This document shows, piece by piece, positions 1-6,439 of a DNA stretch of 28,367 bases. The DNA comes from a virus. The stretch lies in IMG/VR virus record IMGVR_UViG_3300049216_000037, positions 1 to 28,367 of that record; one strand, 5' to 3'. The translations under genes and the position numbers were made by a program. How positions within the stretch are numbered: the stretch's first letter is position 1; each line of letters starts with the position of its first letter. The notes under the pieces are model-generated. The model saw only the letters and a program-made list of their open reading frames with translations. It did not search any database and was not told where the DNA came from.

Positions 1-50
1 GTTGCAGCTTGCTTTTTAAATGCTTCAAAATCGAATAATTGCTTTTCCAT
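1..50 (-). CDS. Transposase N-terminus, IS256-like (partial)
   Basis: Sixteen codons are visible on the minus strand from an ATG at 50-48. They read MEKQLFDFEAFKKQAA and run off the left edge. IS256 (mutator-type) transposases of Bacteroidota typically begin with a short acidic start followed by an F-D-F-E-x-F-K pattern, which is what I see here. The catalytic DDE domain would be outside the window, so the family is a recognition from the N-terminus only. The gene points away from the phage genes. If the family is right, the enzyme cuts and joins DNA at the element ends for copy-out transposition. Confidence 0.45.
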   Translation of the reverse strand, partial: MEKQLFDFEAFKKQAA

Positions 51-94
51 TGTTTATCAGTTTAAATTTACGAAAATTTTAAACTGACACACTT
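1..94 (-). mobile_element. End of an IS256-family-like insertion sequence
   Basis: The first 94 bases look like the terminal part of an insertion sequence that continues beyond the left edge. It carries the start of a transposase reading outward (minus strand from base 50). Between that start codon and the next gene lies an AT-rich leader ending in AAACTGACACACTT (81-94). Read inward this is AAGTGTGTCAGTTT, which resembles the terminal inverted repeat of IS256-type elements as I remember them. The boundary at about 94 is inferred from this resemblance and from the fact that glycosyltransferase coding sequence begins immediately afterwards. The other end and the target duplication lie outside the window. 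Confidence 0.5.
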
Positions 95-95
95 A

Positions 96-1196
96 GTGGA
101 ATACTCTCTACCCTTGGTAAAGGGCGGTAATGGTTGCGACTTCCATCGCGTCGAAATGCCGCTACTCTTTGCCGGTCTCGATATCCTCAATACCCCTTTT
201 GAAACTAGAGAAGCAGCCTATGCAAATTGCAAGGTTGCATTCTTTAGTAGGGATGCAGGTACGATAATGCCGGAGCTATTAGAGGCCCGCAAGCGCTACG
301 GCTTTAAGATCATCGTAGACGTAGACGATTGGATGGAGCTAAGCCCCACGCATGTCCTATATGACGGATGGAATAAGTACAAGATATGGGAGCGGTTTAA
401 AGCCCTGCTCCCGTTGGCCGATGCCCTGACGGTAACGACGCAAAGACTTGCTGACAGAATGTTAGCCGAAAAATGGCACACCAATATTTTCGTCATCCCC
501 AATGCCATGCCGTTTAAGGAATGCGAATACGAGCAGGTGAACCAATTCCTCTTTAAGGACTACCACGAAGGCGAGGAAACCCGCTTCATTTGGGGTGGTG
601 GCGTTACACACTACAGGGACATAAAGAAGAATCTTTCCGGCATATTCCGCAAGTTCCCCAACCTCAACTTCTCAATGGCGGGTTATAATGACTCTACCGA
701 GAATTCAAAGACTTTCTGGGATAAGATGGAGAGACTTTGCAGCAACAACCTGCATAATCCCCGTTACGAGAGGATCTGCACAAAACCGGTTCACAGCTAC
801 GCTACAAGTTGGGACTATCAGGACGTTGCATTTGCACCGTTGGATGGTAGCGATTCTTGGAATTGGTTCAAAAGCTCATTGAAGGTTTACGAAGCAGGTG
901 TAAAGAAAATTGCTTGTATCGCTTCTGCCTGTCCTCCCTACACCGACTCAAACGCTGACGGGGTGACTTATTGCAAAACGTCAGCCGATTGGGACAATGC
1001 GGTTAGGAAGCACAAAGATTTAGCGTATGCAAGAGAGCAGGGCGTGAAGCTGTACAACTGGGTAAAGCAGTACCGCAACCTCGAAACCATAAACAAATTC
1101 AGGCTCCAATGCTTCGATTTCATCCACAGGGGAGGCAACGCCCTGGATGCACCCACCTTCGAAGAATTCCTAAACCTCAAAAACGAAACGGTATGA
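96..1196 (+). CDS. GT4-like glycosyltransferase, possibly 5'-truncated
   Basis: A 366-residue protein of the phage/bacterial glycosyltransferase group with a GT-B fold. Visible landmarks are NGCDFHRVEMPL near residues 12-23, a VDVDDW acidic strand near 73-79, NIFVIPNA near 130, and a C-terminal donor-site stretch FKSSLKVYEAG near 256-266 whose Glu is the usual sugar-nucleotide ligand. It probably transfers a sugar to a phage or host surface molecule or to modified DNA; the acceptor cannot be read from sequence. The only usable start is GTG at 96, two bases after the presumed insertion-sequence end, and no RBS is seen. The natural N-terminus, likely only a few residues longer, may therefore have been removed. 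The stop overlaps the next start (ATGA). Confidence 0.75.
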   Translation: MEYSLPLVKGGNGCDFHRVEMPLLFAGLDILNTPFETREAAYANCKVAFFSRDAGTIMPELLEARKRYGFKIIVDVDDWMELSPTHVLYDGWNKYKIWERFKALLPLADALTVTTQRLADRMLAEKWHTNIFVIPNAMPFKECEYEQVNQFLFKDYHEGEETRFIWGGGVTHYRDIKKNLSGIFRKFPNLNFSMAGYNDSTENSKTFWDKMERLCSNNLHNPRYERICTKPVHSYATSWDYQDVAFAPLDGSDSWNWFKSSLKVYEAGVKKIACIASACPPYTDSNADGVTYCKTSADWDNAVRKHKDLAYAREQGVKLYNWVKQYRNLETINKFRLQCFDFIHRGGNALDAPTFEEFLNLKNETV

Positions 1197-1633
1197 ATAC
1201 AGAAAGATACCGGCAGATAAAAGAGCAATACGAGCAATTGAAATTTGCCAAGAACTATGACCACCTAAAGGAGAGCATTGAAGGCCCGATAAGACCCCAA
1301 ACAATCGAGGCCATTACCAATTGCATTAATAACAGGTGGAGGCTCAATTTTAGCTATATAGGCGATAAAGAAACATCCCCCGGCAGGCGTTGGATAGAGC
1401 CGTATTGCTACGGGATATCAAAGTTCACAGGTAATACCCTGCTTCGGGGGTTTGTTTACCAAGGAACAAGTGTATCAAACCATGAGCCTATGTGGCGGAC
1501 GTTTCGGCTTGACAGAATTTTGAGTACTGCTGTACTATCAAAGACGCCGTTTAACAGACCCCAACCCGACTTCAACCCTAACGGCGATGGATTGTTAAGC
1601 GCTATTATATTGATGATTCAATTCCCCGACTAG
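1193..1633 (+). CDS. WYL-domain-like protein
   Basis: 146 residues, starting at the ATG that overlaps the glycosyltransferase stop (ATGA at 1193-1196); an in-frame upstream start at 1109 lies inside that gene and is ignored. The N-terminus (about 1-45) is polar and helical. The remainder matches the WYL fold: a strand with NFSYIG near 62-67, RWIEPYCYGISKF near 75-87, LLRGFVYQG near 93-101 and WRTFRLDRI near 112-120. WYL domains bind ligands such as nucleic acids or nucleotides and occur in regulators, often of phage defence. No DNA-binding helix-turn-helix is evident here, so this would be a stand-alone WYL sensor. Its stop overlaps the end of the convergent gene and is followed by a terminator. 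Confidence 0.6.
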   Translation: MNTERYRQIKEQYEQLKFAKNYDHLKESIEGPIRPQTIEAITNCINNRWRLNFSYIGDKETSPGRRWIEPYCYGISKFTGNTLLRGFVYQGTSVSNHEPMWRTFRLDRILSTAVLSKTPFNRPQPDFNPNGDGLLSAIILMIQFPD

Positions 1634-1914
1634 CTCCTTTTCTTAGGAGCTTTTTTATTGGGGTCTTTGGCTCTTTTTTGTGCCTCTGCTCTTGCCTTAG
1701 CTCTACCGGGTTGCTCATTCTCACCTAAAGCACCTGCCTTGTGCAACATTCTTGTATCCAAAAACATTTCCATCTCTTGCTCTGGTACTGGGTGTTCCGT
1801 ACAGTACTTCATTAACAACACTTCCATAAACTCTTTACGGCTCCTGTAGTCGGCTGCTGCATGGAATTCCAGCACATTTAAATAGGTTTCGCCGAGGTCT
1901 AATTGTATTCTCAT
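1630..1914 (-). CDS. Ribbon-helix-helix-like small regulator candidate
   Basis: 94 residues from the ATG at 1914, chosen over the upstream codon at 1941 because MRIQLDL then forms the N-terminal strand. The pattern is MRIQLDLGETYLNVLEFHAAADY, then RSRKEFMEVLLMKYCTEH: strand, helix, turn, helix. This is the layout of Arc/MetJ/CopG-type ribbon-helix-helix DNA-binding proteins, which bind as dimers with the strand in the major groove. The last 25 residues are very basic (KKAPKKRS end). The upstream region holds TGCAT palindromes that could be its operator. The assignment rests on pattern and length only; an unrelated small phage protein is possible. It converges with the WYL-like gene, overlapping by 4 bases. 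Confidence 0.5.
   Translation of the reverse strand: MRIQLDLGETYLNVLEFHAAADYRSRKEFMEVLLMKYCTEHPVPEQEMEMFLDTRMLHKAGALGENEQPGRAKARAEAQKRAKDPNKKAPKKRS
1632..1656 (+). terminator. Rho-independent terminator after the WYL-like gene
   Basis: A 7-bp stem AGCTCCT (1632-1638) and AGGAGCT (1645-1651) with a 6-base loop is followed by a run of T to 1656. It ends plus-strand transcription. It overlaps the stop codon of the WYL-like gene and the last codons of the convergent minus-strand gene; no T run follows on the minus strand, so it should work in one direction only. Confidence 0.7.
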
Positions 1915-1989
1915 AAGAGCAAAAATAGGCGTTTTTGGCATATTTCCTACCTATCCCTTCTTTTCCCATCGCCTTGGCTGTCAAATCTA

Positions 1990-2036
1990 TATGCATTAAT
2001 GCATAAGATATATACGCAACATCTTGCATTCTGCAT
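1990..2036. promoter_or_regulatory. TGCAT palindrome cluster, candidate operator
   Basis: A perfect 16-bp palindrome TATGCATTAATGCATA lies at 1990-2005, and two further TGCAT copies lie at 2025-2029 and 2032-2036. Four TGCAT in 45 bases in the gap between the RHH-like gene (minus) and the helicase gene (plus) is what an operator for a dimeric repressor looks like. The two right-hand copies fall between the -33 and -7 boxes of the candidate helicase promoter. Function is inferred. Confidence 0.4.
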
Positions 2037-2054
2037 ATAACGTACGTACATTTA
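2024..2054 (+). promoter_or_regulatory. Candidate Bacteroidota promoter for the helicase gene
   Basis: TTG at 2024-2026, a 20-base spacer, then TACATTTA at 2047-2054. This differs in one base from the Bacteroidota -7 consensus TAnnTTTG, at near-consensus spacing. It would start a transcript around 2061 with a leader of about 115 bases before the helicase ATG. The leader contains the palindromes GTGGG/CCCAC (2100-2117) and GGCGATATCGCC (2153-2164). Confidence 0.3.
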
Positions 2055-2129
2055 TGTATTGCTAAGGCGTAGCGCTTTAGCCGCTCATTGAAATATGGAG
2101 TGGGTTTGTTTCCCCACATTTATTAGAGA

Positions 2130-2137
2130 CGAAAGTA
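2130..2137 (-). promoter_or_regulatory. Candidate minus-strand -7 box
   Basis: Minus-strand TACTTTCG differs in one base from TAnnTTTG. It would start a transcript near 2123 that runs through the TGCAT cluster towards the RHH-like gene at 1914, with a leader of about 200 bases. No good -33 box is seen, so this is weak. Confidence 0.25.
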
Positions 2138-2152
2138 AACAAATTTTTAATC

Positions 2153-2164
2153 GGCGATATCGCC
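2153..2164. repeat. Perfect 12-bp palindrome before the helicase start
   Basis: GGCGATATCGCC is perfectly self-complementary and ends 13 bases before the helicase ATG (2178). It could be a regulator-binding site or a small hairpin that affects translation start. It lies outside the TGCAT cluster and has a different sequence. Confidence 0.4.
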
Positions 2165-2177
2165 TATAAAAACAATT

Positions 2178-3677
2178 ATGGCAAACAGTATAGTATCAGA
2201 AGCGGCAAGCATTCCCGGAGCCGCCTCTAAACCTAAGAAAACAAAAAACGGTAATACGGGGAAGCTACCCGCTAAGCCGGTATTACAGGTAGCAAAAAAG
2301 AAAGAGGTAGAAGCCTTGAAGGTGGAAACGCTTCAACAACTGCTGACCATGTTACCAGAGGGTGTTGAGTTCGGAGCCAAGCTGGAAGATGGCTCACATA
2401 AGAAGCCCACCCAAAAGGATTACTTGGTTAAAACCATCCGCATCCTTTTGAGGATTGTTGAAAACAACAACATCGGGCTATGCAGCCATAACGAGCAGAT
2501 TTATCTATTCAAAGGGAGCCATTGGAAGGCCATAAGCTCAAACGACTTTGAAAAGTTTCTCTGTCAGGCGGCAATAAAAATGGGTGTTGAGTCTACCACG
2601 GCTGAAATCTACGGTTTCAAGAAGCAGCTTGTAAAGCAGTTTTTGAGTACCGCCAACCTGACAACCCCGAAGCGGCTTAACAAATGCACCCTGATAAATC
2701 TACGCAATGGCACCTATCAGGTATGCGCGGATAACAGTAGCCTTCGGTCAGTTGCAAAGGAAGATTTCCTAACCTATCAGCTTCCCTTCGACTATGACCC
2801 CAAAGCCGAAGCCCCGGAGTTTATGAAGTACCTAAACAAGGTTCTACCGGAGAAGGAGCTACAAACGGCATTGGCTGAGTTTATGGGATATGTCTTTGCA
2901 AAGGATTTGAAGTTAGAAAAATGTCTCTTGTTATATGGAAGCGGAGCAAATGGTAAAAGCGTATTCTTCGAAATCATTAACGCGCTTTTGGGCAAAGACA
3001 ACGTTTCGAACTTCTCATTATCTGACCTGAATAAGGAGTACAACCGGGCACAGATTGCCGATAAGCTCCTTAACTACGGCAGCGAGATAAACAAATCCAT
3101 CGAAGGTGATAGATTCAAGCAGTTGGCTTCGGGTGAGCCTACACAAGCGAGGATGAAGTACAAAAATGCCGTCACCATTACGGACTATGCGCGGCTCATG
3201 TTCAATTGTAATGAGCTTCCTTCAACGGCTGAACAGACAGAGGCTTATTTCCGCCGCTTCCTTATCATCCCCTTCAAAGTCACCATTAAGGAAGGCGAGA
3301 GGGATGCAACCCTAGCTCAGCGGATAATTGAGAAAGAGTTGTCAGGGGTCTTTAACTGGATGCTGAAAGGTTTAAAAAGCATCTTGAAGAATCAGCGCTT
3401 TGTCGAAAGCAAGGTAATCAGCGACATCCTAAAGACCTATAAGGAGGAATCCGATACAGTGTTCCAGTTTATAAAGGATTTCAGCTATAGCCCCTCCAAG
3501 AATCAGAAGCAAACCTTTATCGAGGTCTACGGTGCATACACGGACTACTGCCAAAATTATGGCTTTAGACGCCTGACTAGCATCGCCTTTAGTAAGAAGA
3601 TGAGGGAACACAAGTTCGAAACTCATCGCGGGACCGGCGGAATCAAAGAAATCTACATCGAAGTTAAAAAAGTTTGA
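2178..3677 (+). CDS. D5/P4-type phage helicase (primase-helicase C-terminal type)
   Basis: 499 residues. Domains in order: a basic, low-complexity start (1-50), a D5_N-like domain (about 90-230), then an SF3 helicase/AAA+ core. The core has Walker A GSGANGKS near residues 254-261, a Walker B-like strand LLNYGSEI near 296-303 and the sensor motif FNCNELP near 342-348. A C-terminal winged-helix-like segment (about 430-499) follows. The family unwinds DNA at the phage or plasmid origin as a hexamer. No catalytic primase (AEP or TOPRIM) domain is visible, so priming must come from another protein. It stands alone behind a 260-base control region and is followed by a large inverted repeat. Confidence 0.88.
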   Translation: MANSIVSEAASIPGAASKPKKTKNGNTGKLPAKPVLQVAKKKEVEALKVETLQQLLTMLPEGVEFGAKLEDGSHKKPTQKDYLVKTIRILLRIVENNNIGLCSHNEQIYLFKGSHWKAISSNDFEKFLCQAAIKMGVESTTAEIYGFKKQLVKQFLSTANLTTPKRLNKCTLINLRNGTYQVCADNSSLRSVAKEDFLTYQLPFDYDPKAEAPEFMKYLNKVLPEKELQTALAEFMGYVFAKDLKLEKCLLLYGSGANGKSVFFEIINALLGKDNVSNFSLSDLNKEYNRAQIADKLLNYGSEINKSIEGDRFKQLASGEPTQARMKYKNAVTITDYARLMFNCNELPSTAEQTEAYFRRFLIIPFKVTIKEGERDATLAQRIIEKELSGVFNWMLKGLKSILKNQRFVESKVISDILKTYKEESDTVFQFIKDFSYSPSKNQKQTFIEVYGAYTDYCQNYGFRRLTSIAFSKKMREHKFETHRGTGGIKEIYIEVKKV

Positions 3678-3686
3678 AGGGAACCA

Positions 3687-3730
3687 AAAATTGATCACTT
3701 CAATCACTAGTGACCAGAGTGATCAATTTT
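3687..3730. terminator. 13-bp inverted repeat: terminator or operator
   Basis: AAAATTGATCACT (3687-3699) and AGTGATCAATTTT (3718-3730) are perfect complements around an 18-base loop, ten bases after the helicase stop. The ends A4 and T4 make it terminator-like on both strands. The loop itself holds a second perfect palindrome, TCACTAGTGA (3704-3713), so ATCACT/AGTGA half-sites repeat across the element. That is more than a simple terminator needs, and a protein-binding role is possible. Confidence 0.5.
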
Positions 3731-3772
3731 CCCCAAAAACAAAACATTTTCAAAACCTCTAAATCACAGATC

Positions 3773-3964
3773 ATGGCATACATCGTAGTGACTTACCATT
3801 TCGAGAAGCCCTACTACTTCACCGAATTTGAAGGAGAGGGATTTAATATAACAATGAAAAAGGAGGACGCTAAAACCTTTGACAGGTTGCTACCCGCCTT
3901 TCTCGCCTCGATCAAATACCGCAAGCTATCCAAGATGCGGACTACAGTAATCGTTAAAAAGTAA
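3773..3964 (+). CDS. Small hypothetical protein
   Basis: 63 residues from ATG 3773 (MAYIVVTYHFEKPYYF...), ending in a basic TTVIVKK. I choose this start because the longer reading from GTG 3710 begins inside the large inverted repeat. Alternating hydrophobic and polar residues suggest a small beta-rich protein. No family is recognised. It sits between the helicase and the secreted protease-like gene, five bases before the latter, so the two are probably co-transcribed. Confidence 0.55.
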   Translation: MAYIVVTYHFEKPYYFTEFEGEGFNITMKKEDAKTFDRLLPAFLASIKYRKLSKMRTTVIVKK

Positions 3965-3969
3965 CCCCA

Positions 3970-4461
3970 ATGAAAAAGTTAATCCTTGCGCTCCTTATGG
4001 TTCTTACCCTATTCACCGCGACTGCTAAGCAGCCGATTGATTCAACTCACGCCTCTACCTCTATATCCATTGCTTTCAAGGCCAACGCCCATAGTTCTCT
4101 AGTGGTAGTACCGCTCACTCTTAACGGTCATGTTGCCTACTTCCTTGTGGATTGCGGCAGCGAAATGACCATACTAGAGCAAAGCACAGCGGATGCCTTC
4201 GGGTTTTCCATCGATGATTCCGAAGATGCCGCAAATATTGATTGGTCCGGGCATTCGGTTGCCGTCAATAACGCGAAGTACGCAACTATCCAGATCGGCG
4301 ATATAAAAGCTGGAACAGATATCAAAGTAGCTAACATACGCGCCTTACTGGGTGCCATATCCGGCAGAGTGAAAGCGAACATTGTCGGAATAGTCGGCGC
4401 TGACACGCTGAAAAAGTACCATTTGGTAATCGATTATTCAAATAACACAATCCATAACTAA
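3970..4461 (+). CDS. Secreted retropepsin-like aspartic protease (DCG variant)
   Basis: 163 residues. Residues 1-19 form a clear signal peptide (MKK, a hydrophobic core, then ATA-K as a likely cleavage site), so the protein should be exported to the periplasm. The mature part has the layout of bacterial retropepsin-like proteases: a VVVPLTLNGHVAYFLVD strand pair leading into D61-C62-G63-S64, and a C-terminal GIVGADTLKKYHLVIDY segment near 137-153 typical of this family. These enzymes act as dimers with one catalytic Asp each. The usual motif is D-T/S-G; here Cys takes the middle place, so activity is uncertain. It is unusual cargo for a phage and may be a lysogenic-conversion gene. Confidence 0.7.
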   Translation: MKKLILALLMVLTLFTATAKQPIDSTHASTSISIAFKANAHSSLVVVPLTLNGHVAYFLVDCGSEMTILEQSTADAFGFSIDDSEDAANIDWSGHSVAVNNAKYATIQIGDIKAGTDIKVANIRALLGAISGRVKANIVGIVGADTLKKYHLVIDYSNNTIHN

Positions 4462-4486
4462 GTTTTTAACAAAAGGGAGTAGTCCG

Positions 4487-5044
4487 ATGCCCGTATCAAA
4501 TGAGGACAAAAATAAATTAAGTATTATGAAAGCAATTATTGCAACCGCAAGCATCCCCGGTAAAGTAGGGAGCAAATTTATCGCCACTACCAAGAAAATG
4601 GCAAAACCTAAAGACCCGGTATTAGTATCGATGGGTAAGCATTTTTGTAGGGACTTTAAGGCGCATGAAATCAATAGCTTTGGAGTTGAGTCTCTTTATC
4701 GGGCAATAGATTCCATTTTTATAGATTATTTTATGACCTATGAGCCAACCGGCGAAGCCCAAGAGGAAACCGTTATAAGAGCAGCAGCACAGGTTTTCCC
4801 TATTATCTTCGATGCATTACATGAAATATTCGATTCCTTAGATGAAAGTAAGGAGCCGCAACCCAATGTTATCAGCAAGATGTTGCGGGCCTATGATGCT
4901 AACAACACGATAACGGTAAACTTAGGTGGCGTTGAACAGAGCCACACGGTTAAGAAGATGTGGGAATATAAAGATTGGGAGGATTTAGAATCTATCGCAG
5001 CGGCAACGATAGACCACGCTGCGAAGAAAATCAAGAAAATTTAA
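4487..5044 (+). CDS. Hypothetical protein, 185 residues
   Basis: Starts at ATG 4487 behind AAAAGGGAG, one of the few Shine-Dalgarno-like sequences in the window. The N-terminal 45 residues are basic. The centre is acidic and helical (DSIFIDYFMTYEP and IIFDALHEIFDSLDES). The C-terminus is basic and helical (DHAAKKIKKI). No signal peptide or membrane segment is seen and I do not recognise a family. It is the last gene of the plus-strand arm and is closed by the bidirectional terminator 19 bases downstream. Confidence 0.6.
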   Translation: MPVSNEDKNKLSIMKAIIATASIPGKVGSKFIATTKKMAKPKDPVLVSMGKHFCRDFKAHEINSFGVESLYRAIDSIFIDYFMTYEPTGEAQEETVIRAAAQVFPIIFDALHEIFDSLDESKEPQPNVISKMLRAYDANNTITVNLGGVEQSHTVKKMWEYKDWEDLESIAAATIDHAAKKIKKI

Positions 5045-5062
5045 ACACCTGTCAGCAAAAAC

Positions 5063-5089
5063 AAAGCCCCTCCAAATGTGAGGGGCTTT
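5063..5089. terminator. Bidirectional terminator between the two arms
   Basis: AAAGCCCCTC (5063-5072) and GAGGGGCTTT (5080-5089) form a perfect 10-bp stem with a 7-base loop. T-rich tracts follow on both strands (TTCTATTTT on plus; TTTGTTTTTG on minus). It lies between two converging genes ending at 5044 and 5096, so it should stop transcription from both sides. Confidence 0.85.
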
Positions 5090-5095
5090 TCTATT

Positions 5096-5461
5096 TTATT
5101 TTGTTCGGGTTGTCCGGCTTACATCAATTTCGTTATCTCTGTTTAACCTTGCGCTGTAAGCATAGCCGTTTGAGGCTTCATATACAAATGCCGGAGCAAT
5201 AGCGGGGAATCCAGCTTGCTTGTGGAGTTGTTGCAAATCAGCAATTACATCTTTCTTAATTGCTATCATGGTTTTATCTGCATTGTTCTTTTCTTGTCCA
5301 ATCGTAACTAGCTCCATTGTGAGTAGGAAAGTTTCACCCTCCCTATCCTTTTTCTTCAATACCTCTACTTCGTTACGGGCTTCTTGCTCCCTTGCAGATA
5401 ATATGTCAATCTTTTCACACTGTTTTAGGTACTGTAGTATTTTGGCTTGTTGATACTCCAT
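5096..5461 (-). CDS. Coiled-coil hypothetical protein
   Basis: 121 residues from the ATG at 5461 (MEYQQAKILQYLK...). The longer reading to 5491 is rejected because a perfect -7 promoter box covers 5489-5496, so the mRNA should start near 5482. Residues about 10-95 are strongly helical and charged with heptad-like spacing, typical of a coiled coil. The last 30 residues (PAFVYEASNGYAYSARLN) look beta-rich. No family is recognised. It is the last minus-strand gene, separated from the lysis genes by a terminator and equipped with its own promoter, so it may be expressed independently of the late genes, for example in the lysogen. Confidence 0.6.
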   Translation of the reverse strand: MEYQQAKILQYLKQCEKIDILSAREQEARNEVEVLKKKDREGETFLLTMELVTIGQEKNNADKTMIAIKKDVIADLQQLHKQAGFPAIAPAFVYEASNGYAYSARLNRDNEIDVSRTTRTK

Positions 5462-5488
5462 ATGAATTCGGTTTAAGTGTTTAGGCGG

Positions 5489-5496
5489 CAAAGGTA
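5489..5496 (-). promoter_or_regulatory. Bacteroidota -7 promoter box
   Basis: Minus-strand TACCTTTG is a perfect match to TAnnTTTG. It lies 28 bases before the ATG at 5461, leaving a leader of about 20 bases. No clear -33 TTG is found at the expected spacing, which lowers confidence. The box also supports a Bacteroidota host. Confidence 0.5.
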
Positions 5497-5534
5497 CAAA
5501 TTTCCGTCAGATCCTCCGGTTTCCCGATTGGACA

Positions 5535-5569
5535 CAAAAAAGGCCGTAAACTCTTTAGAGTATACAGCC
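5535..5569 (-). terminator. Terminator after the lysis genes
   Basis: On the minus strand GGCTGTATACTC (5569-5558) pairs with GAGTTTACGGCC (5553-5542) with one mismatch and one G-U pair around the loop TAAA. A run of seven T follows (5541-5535). It ends the long late transcript about 25 bases after the holin stop. Confidence 0.75.
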
Positions 5570-5593
5570 GTTTTCGTCGGGTGCGAGAAACCA

Positions 5594-5893
5594 TTAAAGC
5601 AATAGTTTTATCTTTTTCAGTAACCCTTTGTAAAGCGTGTCAATTATCACCATACCGAGCATACCGATTGTAAAGGATAGGACACAGATATAGTTTATCC
5701 CAATGTTCATTTTCTCAGCTATAGCAGGGGTGCAATAACCGGCAACAACGCTCCCAATAAATACCTGCCTCACTGCATCCCAAAGTTTGCTTTTGGTATG
5801 CAAGGCCCATACGAGAGCGCCTATCAGCCCATTCAATGCCCATTTCCACGCTATACCTAATTGTTCCATGAGACTAAGAATTTCATTTTTCAT
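5594..5893 (-). CDS. Putative holin, three membrane segments
   Basis: 99 residues with hydrophobic segments at about 18-33, 44-63 and 68-90 and a very basic C-terminus (GLLKKIKLLL). Size, three membrane spans and position six bases after the endolysin gene fit a phage holin that permeabilises the inner membrane to release the endolysin. The second segment contains Gly, Cys and Pro and is less hydrophobic. The family is not recognised by name, so the role rests on topology and context. A second small membrane protein at 7104-7358 could be its partner or antiholin. Confidence 0.65.
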   Translation of the reverse strand: MKNEILSLMEQLGIAWKWALNGLIGALVWALHTKSKLWDAVRQVFIGSVVAGYCTPAIAEKMNIGINYICVLSFTIGMLGMVIIDTLYKGLLKKIKLLL

Positions 5894-5899
5894 TAAGCA

Positions 5900-6439
5900 T
5901 TAGTTGAAAGAAAAGGAATTGGCTCGACTAAGCCATTGAGATAAGAAGACATGATCTTCGGGATGAGATTGTACAACCGCCTGATAAAAGGCTATGCGCT
6001 CCCCTTTCATGGAATTGAAGAAGCACTCACCACACGCGCCGTTAATACCGGCTAGTGTAGCCGGGCCTACAATACCATCTTGAGGAAGGTTTAATATTTT
6101 CTGTGCATGTTTCACGGGTACAGACATACCGGCATTGACGCCCCAGTCTACGAGATAATTTGCGATACTCTGGTTTTGGATTTGGTCAGCCTTAACCTCA
6201 TTCCATTCATTGCATTTATAAAAGCACTCAACCATCGCCTCTAGTGCTGTATCGCTGTGCAAGCTGTGTGGGAAGTCTGGTTTGCTCTTGTGAGCATCAA
6301 CTAAGGCCCATCCTTGCCATTTAGGGTAATTATTGCGGGATATTCCCTCCCACGTTTCCCCGCCGCTATCGGCTGCCTGGTTGGCGTATCCCCCCTCTTG
6401 CTGAATGAGGATAGGGAAAAATTCTACGAAACTAGCCAT
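5900..6439 (-). CDS. Endolysin, GH108 family muramidase
   Basis: 179 residues. The N-terminus matches glycoside hydrolase family 108: Q-EGGYANQAADSGGETWEGI with the likely catalytic Glu at residue 15. The region around 100-115 (YLVDWGVNAGMSVPVKHAQ) continues the lysozyme-like fold. Residues about 117-135 (LPQDGIVGPATLAGI) form the start of a peptidoglycan-binding domain common in this family. The enzyme cuts the glycan backbone of peptidoglycan at lysis. No signal peptide is present, so it needs the holin. Its ATG shares one base with the stop of the upstream methyltransferase fragment (TAATG), which suggests coupled translation. Confidence 0.9.
   Translation of the reverse strand: MASFVEFFPILIQQEGGYANQAADSGGETWEGISRNNYPKWQGWALVDAHKSKPDFPHSLHSDTALEAMVECFYKCNEWNEVKADQIQNQSIANYLVDWGVNAGMSVPVKHAQKILNLPQDGIVGPATLAGINGACGECFFNSMKGERIAFYQAVVQSHPEDHVFLSQWLSRANSFSFN

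Noticed and set aside
1632-1656. Bidirectional action of the terminator behind the WYL-like gene
   Set aside because: No T run follows the stem on the minus strand.
1835-2119. 94-codon minus-strand ORF beside the candidate minus promoter
   Set aside because: Its second half is only the shadow of the RHH-like gene, it covers the palindromes, and the protein shows no recognisable pattern. I keep it as a weak possibility, not as a gene.
3710-3772. GTG start at 3710 for the small protein
   Set aside because: The start lies inside the 13-bp inverted repeat; the ATG at 3773 fits better.
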